In this document: piece by piece, positions 12,406 to 21,665 of the stretch | Layout of the letters: each line of letters starts with the position of its first letter | Numbering within the stretch: the stretch's first letter is position 1 | NCBI RefSeq assembly: GCF_023208195.1 | Contig: NZ_CP060034.1 | Location: 1,116,001 to 1,180,000, forward strand | DNA length: 64,000 nt | Direction of reading: 5' to 3' | Source: Nocardioides sp. InS609-2 | GTDB lineage: Bacteria; Actinomycetota; Actinomycetes; Propionibacteriales; Nocardioidaceae | The notes under the pieces: model-generated | Database searches by the model: none | Seen by the model: the letters and a program-made list of their open reading frames with translations, nothing else | What the model was told of the DNA's origin: nothing | Program-made: the position numbers and the translations under genes

Positions 12406-13059
12406 ATGACCCCGCAGACTCCGCCGCACGCCGCCGCCGACGGCGCAGCGGCCCGGCCGCGCGTCGAGGGCGACCGCGAGCAGGAGATCTTCGACGCCAC
12501 CCTGTCCGTGCTCGCCGACGTCGGCTACGACCGCCTCACCATGGACGCCGTCGCCACCGCATCGAAGGCGTCCAAGGCCACGCTCTACCGCCGCTGGAAC
12601 AGCAAGGTGCACCTCGTCACCGAGGCGCTGGCCGCACAGAAGGCCCAGCCAGAGGCGCCCGACACGGGCACCCTGCGCGGCGACCTCATCGCGTCCTTCT
12701 GCGGCCTGGGCGGCATGACCGACCCCCAGCAGATGGCCACCTTCTCCAGCGTGCTGACCGCCATGGTCCGTGACCCGGAGTTCGCCGCGGCCTACCGCCG
12801 CGACGTGCTCGGGCCGAAGATCGCCACCACCGCTGCGATCTACCGCCGCGCCGCCGAGCGCGGCGAGCTGTGTCCCGACGTCGACCTCGAGGTCGTCGCC
12901 CCCGCCCTCGCGGGCATCCTGCTGCACCGCTTCTTCGTGCTCGGGGAGTCTCCCGACGAGGAAGCCATCGCCCGCGTCATCGACCACGTGATCCTCCCGG
13001 CCGCAACGCGACCGGCTGACCCGACCGCACATCCCTCAACACCGAAGGACTTGTCATGA
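12406..13059 (+). CDS. TetR-family transcriptional repressor
   Basis: The protein has 217 residues. The N-terminal TetR helix-turn-helix is clear: EIFDATLSVLADVGYDRLTMDAVATASKASKATLYRRW, about residues 25-65. The C-terminal ligand/dimerisation part contains the TetR_C-type stretch AAYRRDVLGPKIATTAAIYRRAAERGEL. The chosen ATG at 12406 follows the palindromic operator; the frame extends upstream through the operator, which cannot be coding. The stop overlaps the efflux pump start (ATGA), so both are made from one transcript. It most likely represses itself and the pump and is released by a drug or metabolite that the pump exports. Confidence 0.9.
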   Translation: MTPQTPPHAAADGAAARPRVEGDREQEIFDATLSVLADVGYDRLTMDAVATASKASKATLYRRWNSKVHLVTEALAAQKAQPEAPDTGTLRGDLIASFCGLGGMTDPQQMATFSSVLTAMVRDPEFAAAYRRDVLGPKIATTAAIYRRAAERGELCPDVDLEVVAPALAGILLHRFFVLGESPDEEAIARVIDHVILPAATRPADPTAHPSTPKDLS

Positions 13060-14714
13060 CCGACATCACCGCGTCGCCGCCCGAGGTGGACGCAACCGAG
13101 CGTCGCCGCCTCCGTTGGGCGCTCGTCATCATCTCGATGGTCCAGCTGATGGTGGTGCTCGACAGCACCATCGCCAACATCGCGCTGCCCTTCATCGGCC
13201 GCGATCTCGACATCAGTGCCGCCAACCTGCAGTGGATCGTCACCGGCTACGCGCTCGCCTTCGGTGGCCTGCTGCTGCTCGGTGGCCGGCTCGGTGACCT
13301 CTACGGCCGCCGACTCGTCTTCACCGTCGGCATCGTGATCTTCGTCAGCGCCTCGCTCCTGGGTGGCCTGGCGCAGTCCGAGTTCATGCTGCTCGGCGCC
13401 CGTGGCTTCCAGGGCCTCGGCGCTGCGCTCGCCTCCCCCGCTGCCCTGGCGCTGATCACCACGACCTTCCCGGCCGGACCGGAGCGCAACCGCGCCTTCG
13501 CCGTGTACGCCGCGATGTCGGGTGCCGGCGCGGCGGTCGGCCTGATCCTCGGTGGCTGGCTCACCGGGCTCGACCAGCCCCTCGGCATGAGCGGTTGGCG
13601 GCTGACCTTCCTGATCGTCGTACCCATCGGTCTGGTCGCGGCCTTCCTCGCCCCGCGCTTCTTCAATGAGTCTGAGAAGCACCCCGGCGAGCTTGACGTC
13701 CCGGGCGCCATCACCGGCACCCTGGGCCTGCTCGGCATCGTCTACGGCCTCTCGCGGGCCGGTGACGCCCAGTACGGCTGGGGCGACACCTGGACCGTCG
13801 CCAGCCTTGCCGTCGGCGTCGCCCTCCTGGCGGTCTTCGCCATCATCGAGTCGCGCGTCGAGCACCCGCTGCTGCCGTTCCGCATCTTCGCCAGCCAGAC
13901 CCGCGCCGCGAGCTTCCTGGCGATGGCGCTGATGCCGGCCGCCATGTTCTCGATGTTCTTCTTCCTGAGCCTGTTCGTGCAGAACGTCATGGGCTACAGC
14001 CCGCTCAAGACCGGTGTCTCGTTCCTGCCGTTCTCGTTCGGCATCGTGATCAGCGCGACGATCGTGTCGAGCCTGATCAACCGGATCGACGCGCGCTACA
14101 TCGCCGGTGTCGGCACCCTGCTGGCGTCGGCCGCCCTGTACGGCTTCTCGCGGCTGTCGGTGCCCGACGGCGCATCCGACGTGCTCAACTCGCTGAGCTC
14201 CGGTGAGGCGCTGGGCTCCGGGGTCAACTACTGGACCGAGATCCTGCCGTTCGTGCTCCTGATGTCCTTCGGCATGGGCGCGGTGTTCGTGCCGCTCACT
14301 CTGACCGCCGTACACCACCTGCGCTCCGAGGACTCCGGCATCGGCTCGGGTGTCCTCAACACGATGCAGCAGGTCGGTGGCGCCCTCGGTCTCGCGACGC
14401 TCAGCACTGTCGCGACCAGCAGCATGACCACCCGGGCACAGGACATCGCCCCGGCGATCGGTGAGGGCCTCAACCAGGCCGCTCAGCAGGACCCGGGTCT
14501 GATGGACCGGCTGGCGGGCATGTTCCGCGTCGACTCGGTCGACCAGGTAGTCCAGCAGGTCGCCGGGCTCGGCGCGTTCCCCGACGGCGCCACCAGCGCG
14601 TTCTTCGTGGGCACGTTCATGATGCTCGCCGGCTCGGTCGTCGTGTGGCTGTTCCTCAACGTGAAGCACGAGGAGCTCGCCACCGACGGGCCGGAGGGCG
14701 TGCACGTCGGCTGA
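13056..14714 (+). CDS. MFS drug-efflux pump, DHA2 (14-TM, EmrB/QacA) family
   Basis: This 552-residue membrane protein has about fourteen hydrophobic segments. N-terminal motifs are those of the 14-TM drug:H+ antiporters: VVLDSTIANIALPFIG in the first helix and GGRLGDLYGRR (motif A) in the loop between helices 2 and 3. A proline/glycine-rich motif C-like stretch, YAAMSGAGAAVGLILGGWL, lies around residues 150-168. The long extracellular loop at about 475-515 contains EGLNQAAQQDPGLMDRLAG. It is translationally coupled to the TetR repressor and followed by a strong hairpin. Its likely role is export of a toxic compound across the cytoplasmic membrane; the substrate is unknown. Confidence 0.92.
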   Translation: MTDITASPPEVDATERRRLRWALVIISMVQLMVVLDSTIANIALPFIGRDLDISAANLQWIVTGYALAFGGLLLLGGRLGDLYGRRLVFTVGIVIFVSASLLGGLAQSEFMLLGARGFQGLGAALASPAALALITTTFPAGPERNRAFAVYAAMSGAGAAVGLILGGWLTGLDQPLGMSGWRLTFLIVVPIGLVAAFLAPRFFNESEKHPGELDVPGAITGTLGLLGIVYGLSRAGDAQYGWGDTWTVASLAVGVALLAVFAIIESRVEHPLLPFRIFASQTRAASFLAMALMPAAMFSMFFFLSLFVQNVMGYSPLKTGVSFLPFSFGIVISATIVSSLINRIDARYIAGVGTLLASAALYGFSRLSVPDGASDVLNSLSSGEALGSGVNYWTEILPFVLLMSFGMGAVFVPLTLTAVHHLRSEDSGIGSGVLNTMQQVGGALGLATLSTVATSSMTTRAQDIAPAIGEGLNQAAQQDPGLMDRLAGMFRVDSVDQVVQQVAGLGAFPDGATSAFFVGTFMMLAGSVVVWLFLNVKHEELATDGPEGVHVG

Positions 14715-14738
14715 TCGCACCTCGGTCGGTCAGAGCAC

Positions 14739-14777
14739 TGAGAAGCACCCGATCCGCACCGGATCGGGTGCTTCTCG
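14739..14777 (+). terminator. rho-independent-like hairpin after the efflux gene
   Basis: A perfect inverted repeat has its arms at 14740-14756 and 14760-14776, starting GAGAAGCACCCGATCC and closing on a 3-base loop. It lies 25 bases after the efflux stop codon. There is no U-run after it, which is common in high-GC actinobacteria. It ends the tetR-efflux operon. Confidence 0.85.
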
Positions 14778-14902
14778 GACATCTGGACTCCTACTCATGC
14801 GCCGCAGCCTGACCGACTTCGGGGATGCCAACACGCAGCACCCCGTCCTAGGTTGACCGGGCCGAAAGGACCGGCAGGGCGCCGAGGAGGAGCGGGGGCG
14901 AC

Positions 14903-14950
14903 ATGACCCGGCTGCACAGGTACGTCGCCCTCCTCGGCGCCGTCACACGC
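14903..14950 (+). pseudogene. remnant of a second metalloprotease-gene start
   Basis: GAGGAGGAG precedes an ATG at 14903 that opens MTRLHRYVALLGAV. This parallels MSRFHRLAALIGSL, the start of the metalloprotease 115 bases downstream, with differences mostly at third codon positions. The upstream CCTAGG/TTGACC patch is also echoed before the intact gene. Similarity stops after about 45 bases, so this looks like the leftover start of a paralogue. Confidence 0.45.
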
Positions 14951-15014
14951 CCAGTTGTGGTGGCGACCGCCGGTCGTTCTCTCCTAGGGTGGGCCGCGTC
15001 GACCACCAGGGGAA

Positions 15015-16079
15015 ATGATGTCCAGGTTCCACAGGCTCGCCGCGCTGATCGGCTCGCTCGCCGTCATGCTCACGATGATCGCCGTCGCCATGCCCGCCGA
15101 GGCCGCGGTGCGGAAGTGGCCACGCGGCAACGTCAGCTACTTCGACGCCACCAAGGACAAGGCCGCGGTCAAGGCCGCCGTCTCCGCGTGGAACAAGTCG
15201 GGCGTCAACGTGCACTTCAAGAAGATCAAGGGCCGCAAGAAGGCCGACATCGTCATCCGCAACAGCAAGCACGTCCCCGCCGGCTGCGGCACCGGCCTCG
15301 CGACGCTGGGTTACCTCGGTGGTCGCCAGGGCTTCGTCAACATCCTGCACGGTGACGACTCCGGCGGGCAGAGCTGCGCCCAGCCCGGCCAGACCCTCGT
15401 GGTGACCCACGAGCTCGGCCACGTGCTCGGTCTCACTCACACCGACAAGCGCTGCTCGGTGATGAACACCTCGCACACCAACGGTGTCGCGCCGACCCAG
15501 TGCATCGCGAGTGACCCGGCGACGCTCGCGAAGCCCGGCCGTTGGTGGTGCCGGGGTCCGGAGCAGAAGGACCTCAAGGTCCTCCAGAAGCTGTACGGCG
15601 GCAAGCCAAAGGCCGTGCCCGCCAACCCGTGGTGCGACGCGATCGACCGGATCCCCGCCAGCGGCCCGATGACCGCCGCGTTCGACCCGTCCGGCAACCT
15701 CAACATCACAATCACCCGCGCCGCCGAGCCACCGGTGCCGGGTTGGCTCGGCACCTACTACTACGGCGCTCCCGGATTCGAGGTGCACGTGACTCCGGGG
15801 GCCTGCACGGCAGTGCCGGGCAATGACGCCACGCTGTTCACCTCCGACCTGTGGGACGTGCCGGTCGGGGCAGCGCAGACCACCAGCAGCTACAAGCCAC
15901 TCACGCCCGGGGTCAACTGTGTGAGCGCCTGGTCGTTCGACCAAGGCAGCAACTATGCCCTGGCCCCCGCTACCGCCCTGGTCACCGTGGCCGCACGGCC
16001 GGCCACCCGGGCCGCCGAGCCCTGGGTCGACACCGCGCACCGGGCGCCCGAGACGCCGAAGGTCATCCGCTTCGACTGA
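15015..16079 (+). CDS. secreted matrixin-like zinc metalloprotease
   Basis: The protein has 354 residues. A Sec signal peptide is evident at the N-terminus (basic start, hydrophobic core LAALIGSLAVMLTMIAVAM, cleavage near AEAA-V). The zinc site HELGHVLGLTH (His132 onward) is the HExxHxxGxxH motif of metzincins, followed by a Met-turn candidate SVMNTS. The catalytic domain covers roughly residues 35-195 and contains paired cysteines (CGTG, SCAQ, CSV). The C-terminal 150 residues are an extra domain rich in Pro and Tyr that I do not recognise. Two adjacent ATGs (15015 and 15018) follow AGGGGAA. It probably degrades extracellular protein or remodels the cell surface. A related HEWGH protein lies at 23294. 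Confidence 0.88.
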   Translation: MMSRFHRLAALIGSLAVMLTMIAVAMPAEAAVRKWPRGNVSYFDATKDKAAVKAAVSAWNKSGVNVHFKKIKGRKKADIVIRNSKHVPAGCGTGLATLGYLGGRQGFVNILHGDDSGGQSCAQPGQTLVVTHELGHVLGLTHTDKRCSVMNTSHTNGVAPTQCIASDPATLAKPGRWWCRGPEQKDLKVLQKLYGGKPKAVPANPWCDAIDRIPASGPMTAAFDPSGNLNITITRAAEPPVPGWLGTYYYGAPGFEVHVTPGACTAVPGNDATLFTSDLWDVPVGAAQTTSSYKPLTPGVNCVSAWSFDQGSNYALAPATALVTVAARPATRAAEPWVDTAHRAPETPKVIRFD

Positions 16080-16090
16080 AGGAGACAGCC

Positions 16091-16507
16091 ATGAACGCAG
16101 GCAGTGGCACAGAAGCAGAGCCTTGGCTGCTGAAGACGGCTCCCGGTAGCTCCGAGTACTCGATGTACAAGGACGAGGCGGCCGAGCCGCCGGTGCTCAT
16201 CTGCCAGGTCGGGTCGACCACGCTCCGGTACGACCTGAGGGCCGTCGACGACCTGCACCGCTGGCTCCTCGAGCAGGACGACTGGGTGCCGCTGGGTGCG
16301 GCCGACGAGAAAAAGCCGGCGGCCGAGGGCACCGTCGAGGCGTTCGGGCGGTCCGCCGACAACCCGATCGGTGGCTGGTACGGCCTGCGCAAGGGTTACC
16401 GCGGCCGCTTCGGCATGTACCTCCCGCCGTTGCTCGAAGCACTCGGACTGGTCGTGATGACGCACGATGCGCGCAACAACAGCGTCCGGGCAGTCCCGGC
16501 GCCCTAA
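16091..16507 (+). CDS. small conserved actinobacterial protein, 138 aa
   Basis: The start at 16091 has GGAG six bases upstream, 11 bases after the metalloprotease stop, so the two are probably co-transcribed. The protein is soluble, opens with GTEAEPWLLKTAPGSSEYSMYKDE and has a central YDLRAVDDLHRWLLEQDDWVPLG. I recognise this pattern as a small family seen across actinobacteria, but no function is known to me. The last third (GWYGLRKGYRGRFGMYLPPLLEALGL) is strongly aromatic and basic. Its stop codon overlaps the stop of the convergent gene by 3 bases. Confidence 0.75.
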   Translation: MNAGSGTEAEPWLLKTAPGSSEYSMYKDEAAEPPVLICQVGSTTLRYDLRAVDDLHRWLLEQDDWVPLGAADEKKPAAEGTVEAFGRSADNPIGGWYGLRKGYRGRFGMYLPPLLEALGLVVMTHDARNNSVRAVPAP

Positions 16508-17715
16508 GGAACTGCGACGACCCTCGACGGTCCGGTGCCGTCAGGGGCCTCGTTCCAGATGAACGCACCGGCCCAGGCGTCGATCCCGTCGACGGCGGTG
16601 ATGCCGTCGCGGCGTACCAGCCGGTCCTGGGCCTGGTCGCCGCGGCGCAGCAGGTAGACCCCGTCGCTGGCATCGATCACGAGTGCGCCCTCCATCAGGT
16701 CGATGCCCGCGACTCCCCACCCGGCGACCGTGGCCTGTGACTTGCCATCTCCGAGGAAGGTCCGCACCACGGCGGCCCGGCCGCCGTCGCACTGCACCCA
16801 TGCGGCGATCAGATAGCTGTTGGTCGCCAGCGAGTTGCGCGGTGCCACCTCGCAGCCCGGATCGAGCTCGAGCGGCAGCGTCGCCGGCTCGTCGAAGTCG
16901 TGGTCGATCACCTCGACGGCGTCGGGCCGCGCCACCGGCACCCACGCGACCTTGCCACCGCCCGAGCCGACCGCGATCGCCGCGCCGGGCAGGTCCGTCT
17001 CGAGGGTGGCACCCGGCCGCAGCCGGGCGGCATAGATCATCGCGCGCCGGGCCGACAGGTCGGAGGCGATCACGTAGAGCTTGGCGCGGATGAGGTAGAT
17101 GTCGTCGACGGTGGCCCCGGCCGGCAGGCCATCGAGGGTGCCCGTCACGTCGAACCACTCGCCACTCGCGACGTCGCGCACCGACAGGTCGAGCTCGCGC
17201 GCCGCCGGGTCGCCCCAGACTTCCCAGCTGCTGTCGACGGTCAGCGGCATCATCGTCGCTCCCGGGGTCCGGCCCGGCGGTGGCGTCAGCTCGGCGACGT
17301 CAGCATTGCCGCCCACCACGGAGAAGGAGTAGCTGCCGTCGGTGATCTTCATCAGTACGACGCCACCGTCGTTGGTGTGGCTGGTGAACCGCTGCACCGT
17401 CGTGTCGTCGGACGTGACCATGAGCTGGTCGTTGTAGTCGACCCGCGGCTCGGCGGGCAGTGCGTCGGCAAGCGGCAAGGCGCCCGCCGGCGGCTGGTAC
17501 GCCGGGCCGGGGGTCGGCGGCGCGGTGCTGACCTCCCGGGAGAGTCCGTAGCCGAGGCCGGCGATCGCGACCACGGCTGCGACCAGGCCGCCGATCACTG
17601 CCGTCGTACGCCGGGTGTGGTCGCGTCGGGCGGCGCGCACGATGTCGGCCGGCGAGTGCGTCTCGGCCGGGGCGTGGGCGACCGCGTCGTCGAAGAGCTC
17701 CTTGAGGTCGGGCAT
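16504..17715 (-). CDS. membrane-anchored protein, probable partner of the upstream sigma factor
   Basis: The protein has 403 residues. The first ~45 are cytoplasmic and charged (MPDLKELFDDAVAHAP...RAARRDHTRR). One membrane segment follows (TAVIGGLVAAVVAIAGLGYGL), then a ~330-residue extracytoplasmic part with repeating beta-type strands such as GGKVAWVPVARPDAVEVIDHD, suggestive of a beta-propeller. The start codon overlaps the sigma-factor stop (TGATG) and AAGGAG sits upstream. In actinobacteria a one-TM protein coupled to a SigE-type sigma factor usually acts as an anti-sigma or signal sensor; here the N-terminal region is short and lacks a recognisable zinc HxxxCxxC motif, so this role is inferred from position. 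Confidence 0.7.
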   Translation of the reverse strand: MPDLKELFDDAVAHAPAETHSPADIVRAARRDHTRRTTAVIGGLVAAVVAIAGLGYGLSREVSTAPPTPGPAYQPPAGALPLADALPAEPRVDYNDQLMVTSDDTTVQRFTSHTNDGGVVLMKITDGSYSFSVVGGNADVAELTPPPGRTPGATMMPLTVDSSWEVWGDPAARELDLSVRDVASGEWFDVTGTLDGLPAGATVDDIYLIRAKLYVIASDLSARRAMIYAARLRPGATLETDLPGAAIAVGSGGGKVAWVPVARPDAVEVIDHDFDEPATLPLELDPGCEVAPRNSLATNSYLIAAWVQCDGGRAAVVRTFLGDGKSQATVAGWGVAGIDLMEGALVIDASDGVYLLRRGDQAQDRLVRRDGITAVDGIDAWAGAFIWNEAPDGTGPSRVVAVP

Positions 17716-18260
17716 CACTCGCTCCTTCCCGAGAGGCTCAGCGCGTCGCCGGAGGCGTCGGCCCAGATGGTCCGCAGCGCGGCGATGCCGCGCGAGGTGG
17801 AGGACTTCACGGTGCCTTCGCCGATGCCGAGGATGTCGGCCACCTCGGCGATCGGCAGGTCCTCGTAGTAGCGGAGCACGACGCACGCCCGCTGCCGGGC
17901 GGGCAGCTCGGCGAGGCACTGGTTCAGCAGGTCGCGATCCGCGGTGGCGCCAGAGTGGTCGCGCACCGCACGGCCGCCGATGTCGAGCACCTCGGCCACG
18001 GGCAGCTCGGTGCTCGACCGACGCCGCTGCGCGTCGATCACCGTGTTGACGACCGTGCGGCGGGCATAGGCCTGGACGGCGTCGAGGTGCCGCAGCCGCG
18101 GCCAGTGCCGGTAGACCTTGATCAGCGCTTCCTGCCCGTGGTCGGAGGCCACCGACCAGTCGCCGCACATGAGGTACGCCGTGCGGCGCAGGGAGGTCTG
18201 GCTGGCCACGACGAACGCCTCGAACTCGTCGACGTCTCGCTTGTGCCTGCCGAGTTGCAT
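17715..18260 (-). CDS. SigE-family ECF RNA polymerase sigma factor
   Basis: The 181-residue protein has sigma region 2 near FEAFVVASQTSLRRTAYLMCGDWSVASDHGQEALIKVYRHW and sigma region 4 near LAELPARQRACVVLRYYEDLPIAEVADILGIGEGTVKSSTSRGIAALR. This layout and the DWxxAxDxxQEAL signature place it in the actinobacterial SigE-type group (TIGR02983-like). GGAGG lies six bases upstream of the ATG. It is coupled to a single-TM protein directly downstream, expected to control its activity. No self-promoter is obvious in the short 69-base gap before the next gene. Confidence 0.9.
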   Translation of the reverse strand: MQLGRHKRDVDEFEAFVVASQTSLRRTAYLMCGDWSVASDHGQEALIKVYRHWPRLRHLDAVQAYARRTVVNTVIDAQRRRSSTELPVAEVLDIGGRAVRDHSGATADRDLLNQCLAELPARQRACVVLRYYEDLPIAEVADILGIGEGTVKSSTSRGIAALRTIWADASGDALSLSGRSE

Positions 18261-18329
18261 CGGCCACCTCCCTCACGTTCGCGGTTGTTGCTGTCCACGG
18301 TCCAACGAGACGGGAGCGCGATGAGGTTG

Positions 18330-19322
18330 TCAGGTGAGGTGAGTCGCCGAGAGCTGGCAGGTCTGCAGCGCTTGCCGCGCCCAGGAGGGAGACGCGCCGG
18401 CCAGCCCGCAGGCGGGCGTGATGACGAGCTGGTCGCCGACGCCGGCCGGGTCGATGCCGAGCATGTCGAGCCAGCGCAGCACCCGGTCGACGACGGCCGA
18501 GTCGGTCGGCGGCGAGTCGGGCTCCAGGGTGGGTACGACGCCGAGGGCGACGATCTCGCCGGCCTCGATTGCCTCGCCCAGCTGGTCGTGGCCGGCCGCG
18601 GTGATCGTGTCGAGGTCGACGGCGAGGCCGCGGGCACCGGCGCCGCGAAGCAGGTCGAGTGGCGTGCCGGGTGCGCACGCGTGCACCCACGGCTCTCCCC
18701 CGCTCTCGGTGATCGCATCGAGCACCCACTCCAGCGCAGCCGACGCCTCGGGCGGGTGCACCGTGCGGTGCCGGCCGAAGCCACTCGCCGTCGGCACGCC
18801 TCCGGTGAGTACGGCGCCCAGTGCGGGTTCGTCGACCTGCACGATCAGACGGTCGGCACCCCCGACGCGACGTCGTACGTCAGCGACGTGGGAGCGGACC
18901 CCTTCGGCCAGCGACTGGGCGAGGTCGCGACGGGCGCCGTGGTCGGAGAGCACCTTGTCACCACGCGGCTTCTCGACCGTGGCGGCGAGTGTCCACGGAC
19001 CGACGACCTGGATCTTCAGCGGGCCGGCGTAGCCCTGGGTCTGCTCCTCGAAGACGTCGAGGTCCTGGGCAAGCAGCGACCGGGCGCGACGCAGGTCCGC
19101 ACCCGCGGCGTCCGTGAGTCGCCAGCCGGCCGGCTGCACGTCGGCGCCGAGGCCCTCCGCGATGGCGAGCCCGCGGCCGGTCATGTGCCCGCCCGCACCA
19201 CGCTCGGGCAGCTCGGGCAGGTGTGGCAGGCCGGAGACCTCGCCGAGGACGACCCGGACCGCTTCGTCGAAGTCGCGCGCGTCGTCGCCGGGCATCGAGC
19301 CGATGCCGGTGGCAAGCGTCAC
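18330..19322 (-). CDS. methionine synthase-like protein (MetE catalytic-domain type)
   Basis: The 330-residue protein corresponds to the catalytic barrel of cobalamin-independent methionine synthase without the N-terminal half. It starts with [13 protein letters not shown], has [10 protein letters not shown] with the zinc His and Cys, and ITPACGLAG with the C-terminal zinc Cys. Free-standing MetE-core proteins use a methyl donor to make methionine from homocysteine; which donor is used here cannot be seen. The GTG start at 19322 overlaps the mnmA stop (GTGA), so it is the third gene of the cysteine desulfurase-mnmA operon, placing methionine and tRNA thiolation chemistry together. Confidence 0.82.
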   Translation of the reverse strand: MTLATGIGSMPGDDARDFDEAVRVVLGEVSGLPHLPELPERGAGGHMTGRGLAIAEGLGADVQPAGWRLTDAAGADLRRARSLLAQDLDVFEEQTQGYAGPLKIQVVGPWTLAATVEKPRGDKVLSDHGARRDLAQSLAEGVRSHVADVRRRVGGADRLIVQVDEPALGAVLTGGVPTASGFGRHRTVHPPEASAALEWVLDAITESGGEPWVHACAPGTPLDLLRGAGARGLAVDLDTITAAGHDQLGEAIEAGEIVALGVVPTLEPDSPPTDSAVVDRVLRWLDMLGIDPAGVGDQLVITPACGLAGASPSWARQALQTCQLSATHLT

Positions 19323-20461
19323 GCGGTCACCCCGGTGCGCGCGGTCGCGCTGATCGTCGCGGACCCGACCACCCGGCTGCCGTCGTAGATCACGGCGGCC
19401 TGACCGGGCGCGATGCCCTCGGCAGGGTCGAGCAGGTCGATATGCACCTGCTCGTCGTCGACGCGCACCCGTGCGCGGTGCTCGCCACCGTGGGCGCGCA
19501 GCTGCACGGTCGCGTCGAGCTCGCGCGGCACGGTGCCGCACCAGCGCGGCTTGATGCCGGTGATGGTGTCGATGGCCAGCCGGTCGCGCGGGCCGACTCG
19601 GACCGTGCCGGAGACGGGCTCGATGTCGAGCACGAAGCGCGGCTTGCCGTCGGCGGCCGGGATGCCGAGATGCAGGCCGCGGCGTTGTCCGATGGTGAAG
19701 GCGTAGGTGCCCTCGTGGCTGCCGACAACCTCACCGGAGTCGTCGTCGACGATGTCGCCGCCGTGGTTGGGAGCCCGGTCGCCGAGCTTCTCGCGGAGCC
19801 ACCCGGCGTTGTCGCCGTCGGCCACGAAGCAGATGTCGTGGCTGTCGGGCTTGTCGGCCACCAGCAGTCCCCGCGCAGCGGCCTCGCGTCGTACGTCGGG
19901 CTTCGCGGTGTCGCCCAGCGGGAACATCGCGTGCGCCAGCTGGTCCTGGGTCAGCACGCCCAGCACGTAGGACTGGTCCTTGGCGTGGTCCTCGGCCCGG
20001 TGCATCTCGATCAGCCCGTCGTCGCCGGTGCGCAGCTGCGCGTAGTGTCCGGTCGCCACCGCGTCGAAGCCCAGCCCGATGGCCCGGTCGAGCACCGCGG
20101 CGAACTTGATCTTCTCGTTGCACCGCAGGCACGGGTTGGGCGTGCGGCCCGCGGCGTACTCGTCCATGAAGTCTTCGACGACGTCCTCGTGGAAGCGCTC
20201 GCTGAGGTCCCAGACGTAGAACGGGATGCCGATGATGTCGGCCGCACGCCGGGCATCGTTGCTGTCCTCGATGGTGCAGCAGCCGCGTGCTCCCGAACGG
20301 TACGACGCGGGGTTGCGCGAGAGCGCGAGGTGGATGCCGGTGACGTCGTGACCGGCCTCGTGGGCGCGCGCGGCTGCGACGGCGGAGTCGACGCCACCGG
20401 ACATGGCAGCGAGCACCCTTCGAGAGGGCTCGTTCCTCGCCACCTCAGGACCCGCCTTCAT
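19319..20461 (-). CDS. mnmA: tRNA-specific 2-thiouridylase MnmA
   Basis: The 380-residue enzyme inserts sulfur at position 2 of the wobble uridine in tRNAs for Lys, Glu and Gln. The PP-loop for ATP is [14 protein letters not shown] near residue 20. The first catalytic cysteine lies in [12 protein letters not shown] and the second in [11 protein letters not shown], the pair that carries persulfide and activates the tRNA. The C-terminal beta-barrel is visible from about residue 290 ([22 protein letters not shown]). Its start overlaps the cysteine desulfurase stop (ATGA), so sulfur donor and acceptor are made together. Length is normal. Confidence 0.96.
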   Translation of the reverse strand: MKAGPEVARNEPSRRVLAAMSGGVDSAVAAARAHEAGHDVTGIHLALSRNPASYRSGARGCCTIEDSNDARRAADIIGIPFYVWDLSERFHEDVVEDFMDEYAAGRTPNPCLRCNEKIKFAAVLDRAIGLGFDAVATGHYAQLRTGDDGLIEMHRAEDHAKDQSYVLGVLTQDQLAHAMFPLGDTAKPDVRREAAARGLLVADKPDSHDICFVADGDNAGWLREKLGDRAPNHGGDIVDDDSGEVVGSHEGTYAFTIGQRRGLHLGIPAADGKPRFVLDIEPVSGTVRVGPRDRLAIDTITGIKPRWCGTVPRELDATVQLRAHGGEHRARVRVDDEQVHIDLLDPAEGIAPGQAAVIYDGSRVVGSATISATARTGVTA

Positions 20462-21630
20462 GGCAGTCGCGACTGTCGGGCCCGCTCGACGACCGGGCCG
20501 ATGGCGGCCACGAGCGCGTCAACGTCGGACTGGGTGGACGTGTGGCCGAGCGTGAAGCGCAGCGAGTGACGGGCCTGCTCGTCGCTGCAGCCCATCGCCA
20601 GCAGGACGTGCGAGGGCTGGGGCACGCCCGCCGAGCAGGCCGAGCCGGTGGAGCACTCGATGCCACGTGCGTCGAGCAGCATCAGCAGGGAGTCGCCCTC
20701 GCAGCCGGGGAATCCGATGTGGGCGTTGCCGGGCAGCCGGTGGGTGGGGTCACCGTGCAGGTGCGCCTCGGGCACCTCGACGAAGACCCGCGCGAGCAGG
20801 TCGTCGCGCAGGGCGGAGACCCGCGTGCCGTAGGCACTCTGCTCTTTCGCGGCCGTCTCGATCGCGGCGGCGAATGCGGCGACCGCGGGCACGTCGAGGG
20901 TGCCGCTGCGGATGTCGCGCTCCTGGCCGCCGCCGTGGGCCAGCGGCGTGACGACGACCTCGCGACGCACGATCAGCGCGCCGACGCCGTAGGGCCCCCC
21001 GAGCTTGTGTCCGGTCAGGGTCAGCGCATCGACACCGGATGCGGCGAAGTCGACCGGCACGGCGCCGACCGCTTGGACGGCGTCGGTGTGCACGGGGATT
21101 CCGTGCTCGGTCGCGAGGGCGACGACCTCGTCGATCGGCTGGAGGGTGCCGACCTCGTTGTTGGCCCACATCACCGAGATCAGGGCGACCTCGTCGGGGT
21201 CGCGCTCGACGGCGGCACGCAGGGCGTCGAGGTCGAGGCACGCACGCTGACAGACTGGCAGCAGCTCGACGTCGGCATCTTCGTGCCCGGCCAGCCAGTG
21301 CAGCGGATCGAGTACGGCGTGGTGCTCGATCGCCGTCGACAGGATGCGGGACCGCGGCCGGTCAGCCTGCCGGCCCCAGTAGATGCCCTTGAGTGCGAGG
21401 TTGTCGGCCTCGGTGCCGCCGGAGGTGAACACGACCTCGCCGGGGCGACAGCCGATCGCACGCGCGACGGTCTCGCGCGACTCTTCGACGACCCGTCGGG
21501 CAGCGCGCCCGGACGCGTGCAGCGAGCTCGGGTTGCCAACCTCGCGGAGGTGCGCCGTCATCGCCTCGATCGCCACCGGCAGCATTGGCGTGGTGGCTGC
21601 GTGGTCGAGGTAGACGGGGGGCTGGTTCAT
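20458..21630 (-). CDS. cysteine desulfurase (NifS/IscS class)
   Basis: The 390-residue PLP enzyme takes sulfur from cysteine. It begins [12 protein letters not shown], binds PLP through Lys209 in TGHKLGGP, and forms the persulfide on Cys332 in STGSACSAG. The HHAVLD histidine and the DAVQAVG segment are typical of the class. Because it is translationally coupled to mnmA, it most likely feeds sulfur to tRNA thiolation. The ATG at 21630 is preceded by GGTGG and starts the operon; only 35 bases separate it from the next gene upstream, which may share its promoter region. Confidence 0.95.
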   Translation of the reverse strand: MNQPPVYLDHAATTPMLPVAIEAMTAHLREVGNPSSLHASGRAARRVVEESRETVARAIGCRPGEVVFTSGGTEADNLALKGIYWGRQADRPRSRILSTAIEHHAVLDPLHWLAGHEDADVELLPVCQRACLDLDALRAAVERDPDEVALISVMWANNEVGTLQPIDEVVALATEHGIPVHTDAVQAVGAVPVDFAASGVDALTLTGHKLGGPYGVGALIVRREVVVTPLAHGGGQERDIRSGTLDVPAVAAFAAAIETAAKEQSAYGTRVSALRDDLLARVFVEVPEAHLHGDPTHRLPGNAHIGFPGCEGDSLLMLLDARGIECSTGSACSAGVPQPSHVLLAMGCSDEQARHSLRFTLGHTSTQSDVDALVAAIGPVVERARQSRLP

Positions 21631-21665
21631 CGCACCCACCAGCCTACGGCGTGCGTGGAGGTGAG

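Noticed and set aside
13115..13297. Small frames inside the efflux, rne and mre genes
   Set aside because: They are out-of-frame shadows with no ribosome site or recognisable protein.
17713..18330. S-box or other riboswitch upstream of the methionine synthase-like gene
   Set aside because: The gene starts inside mnmA and is the third gene of an operon, leaving no leader for a riboswitch.
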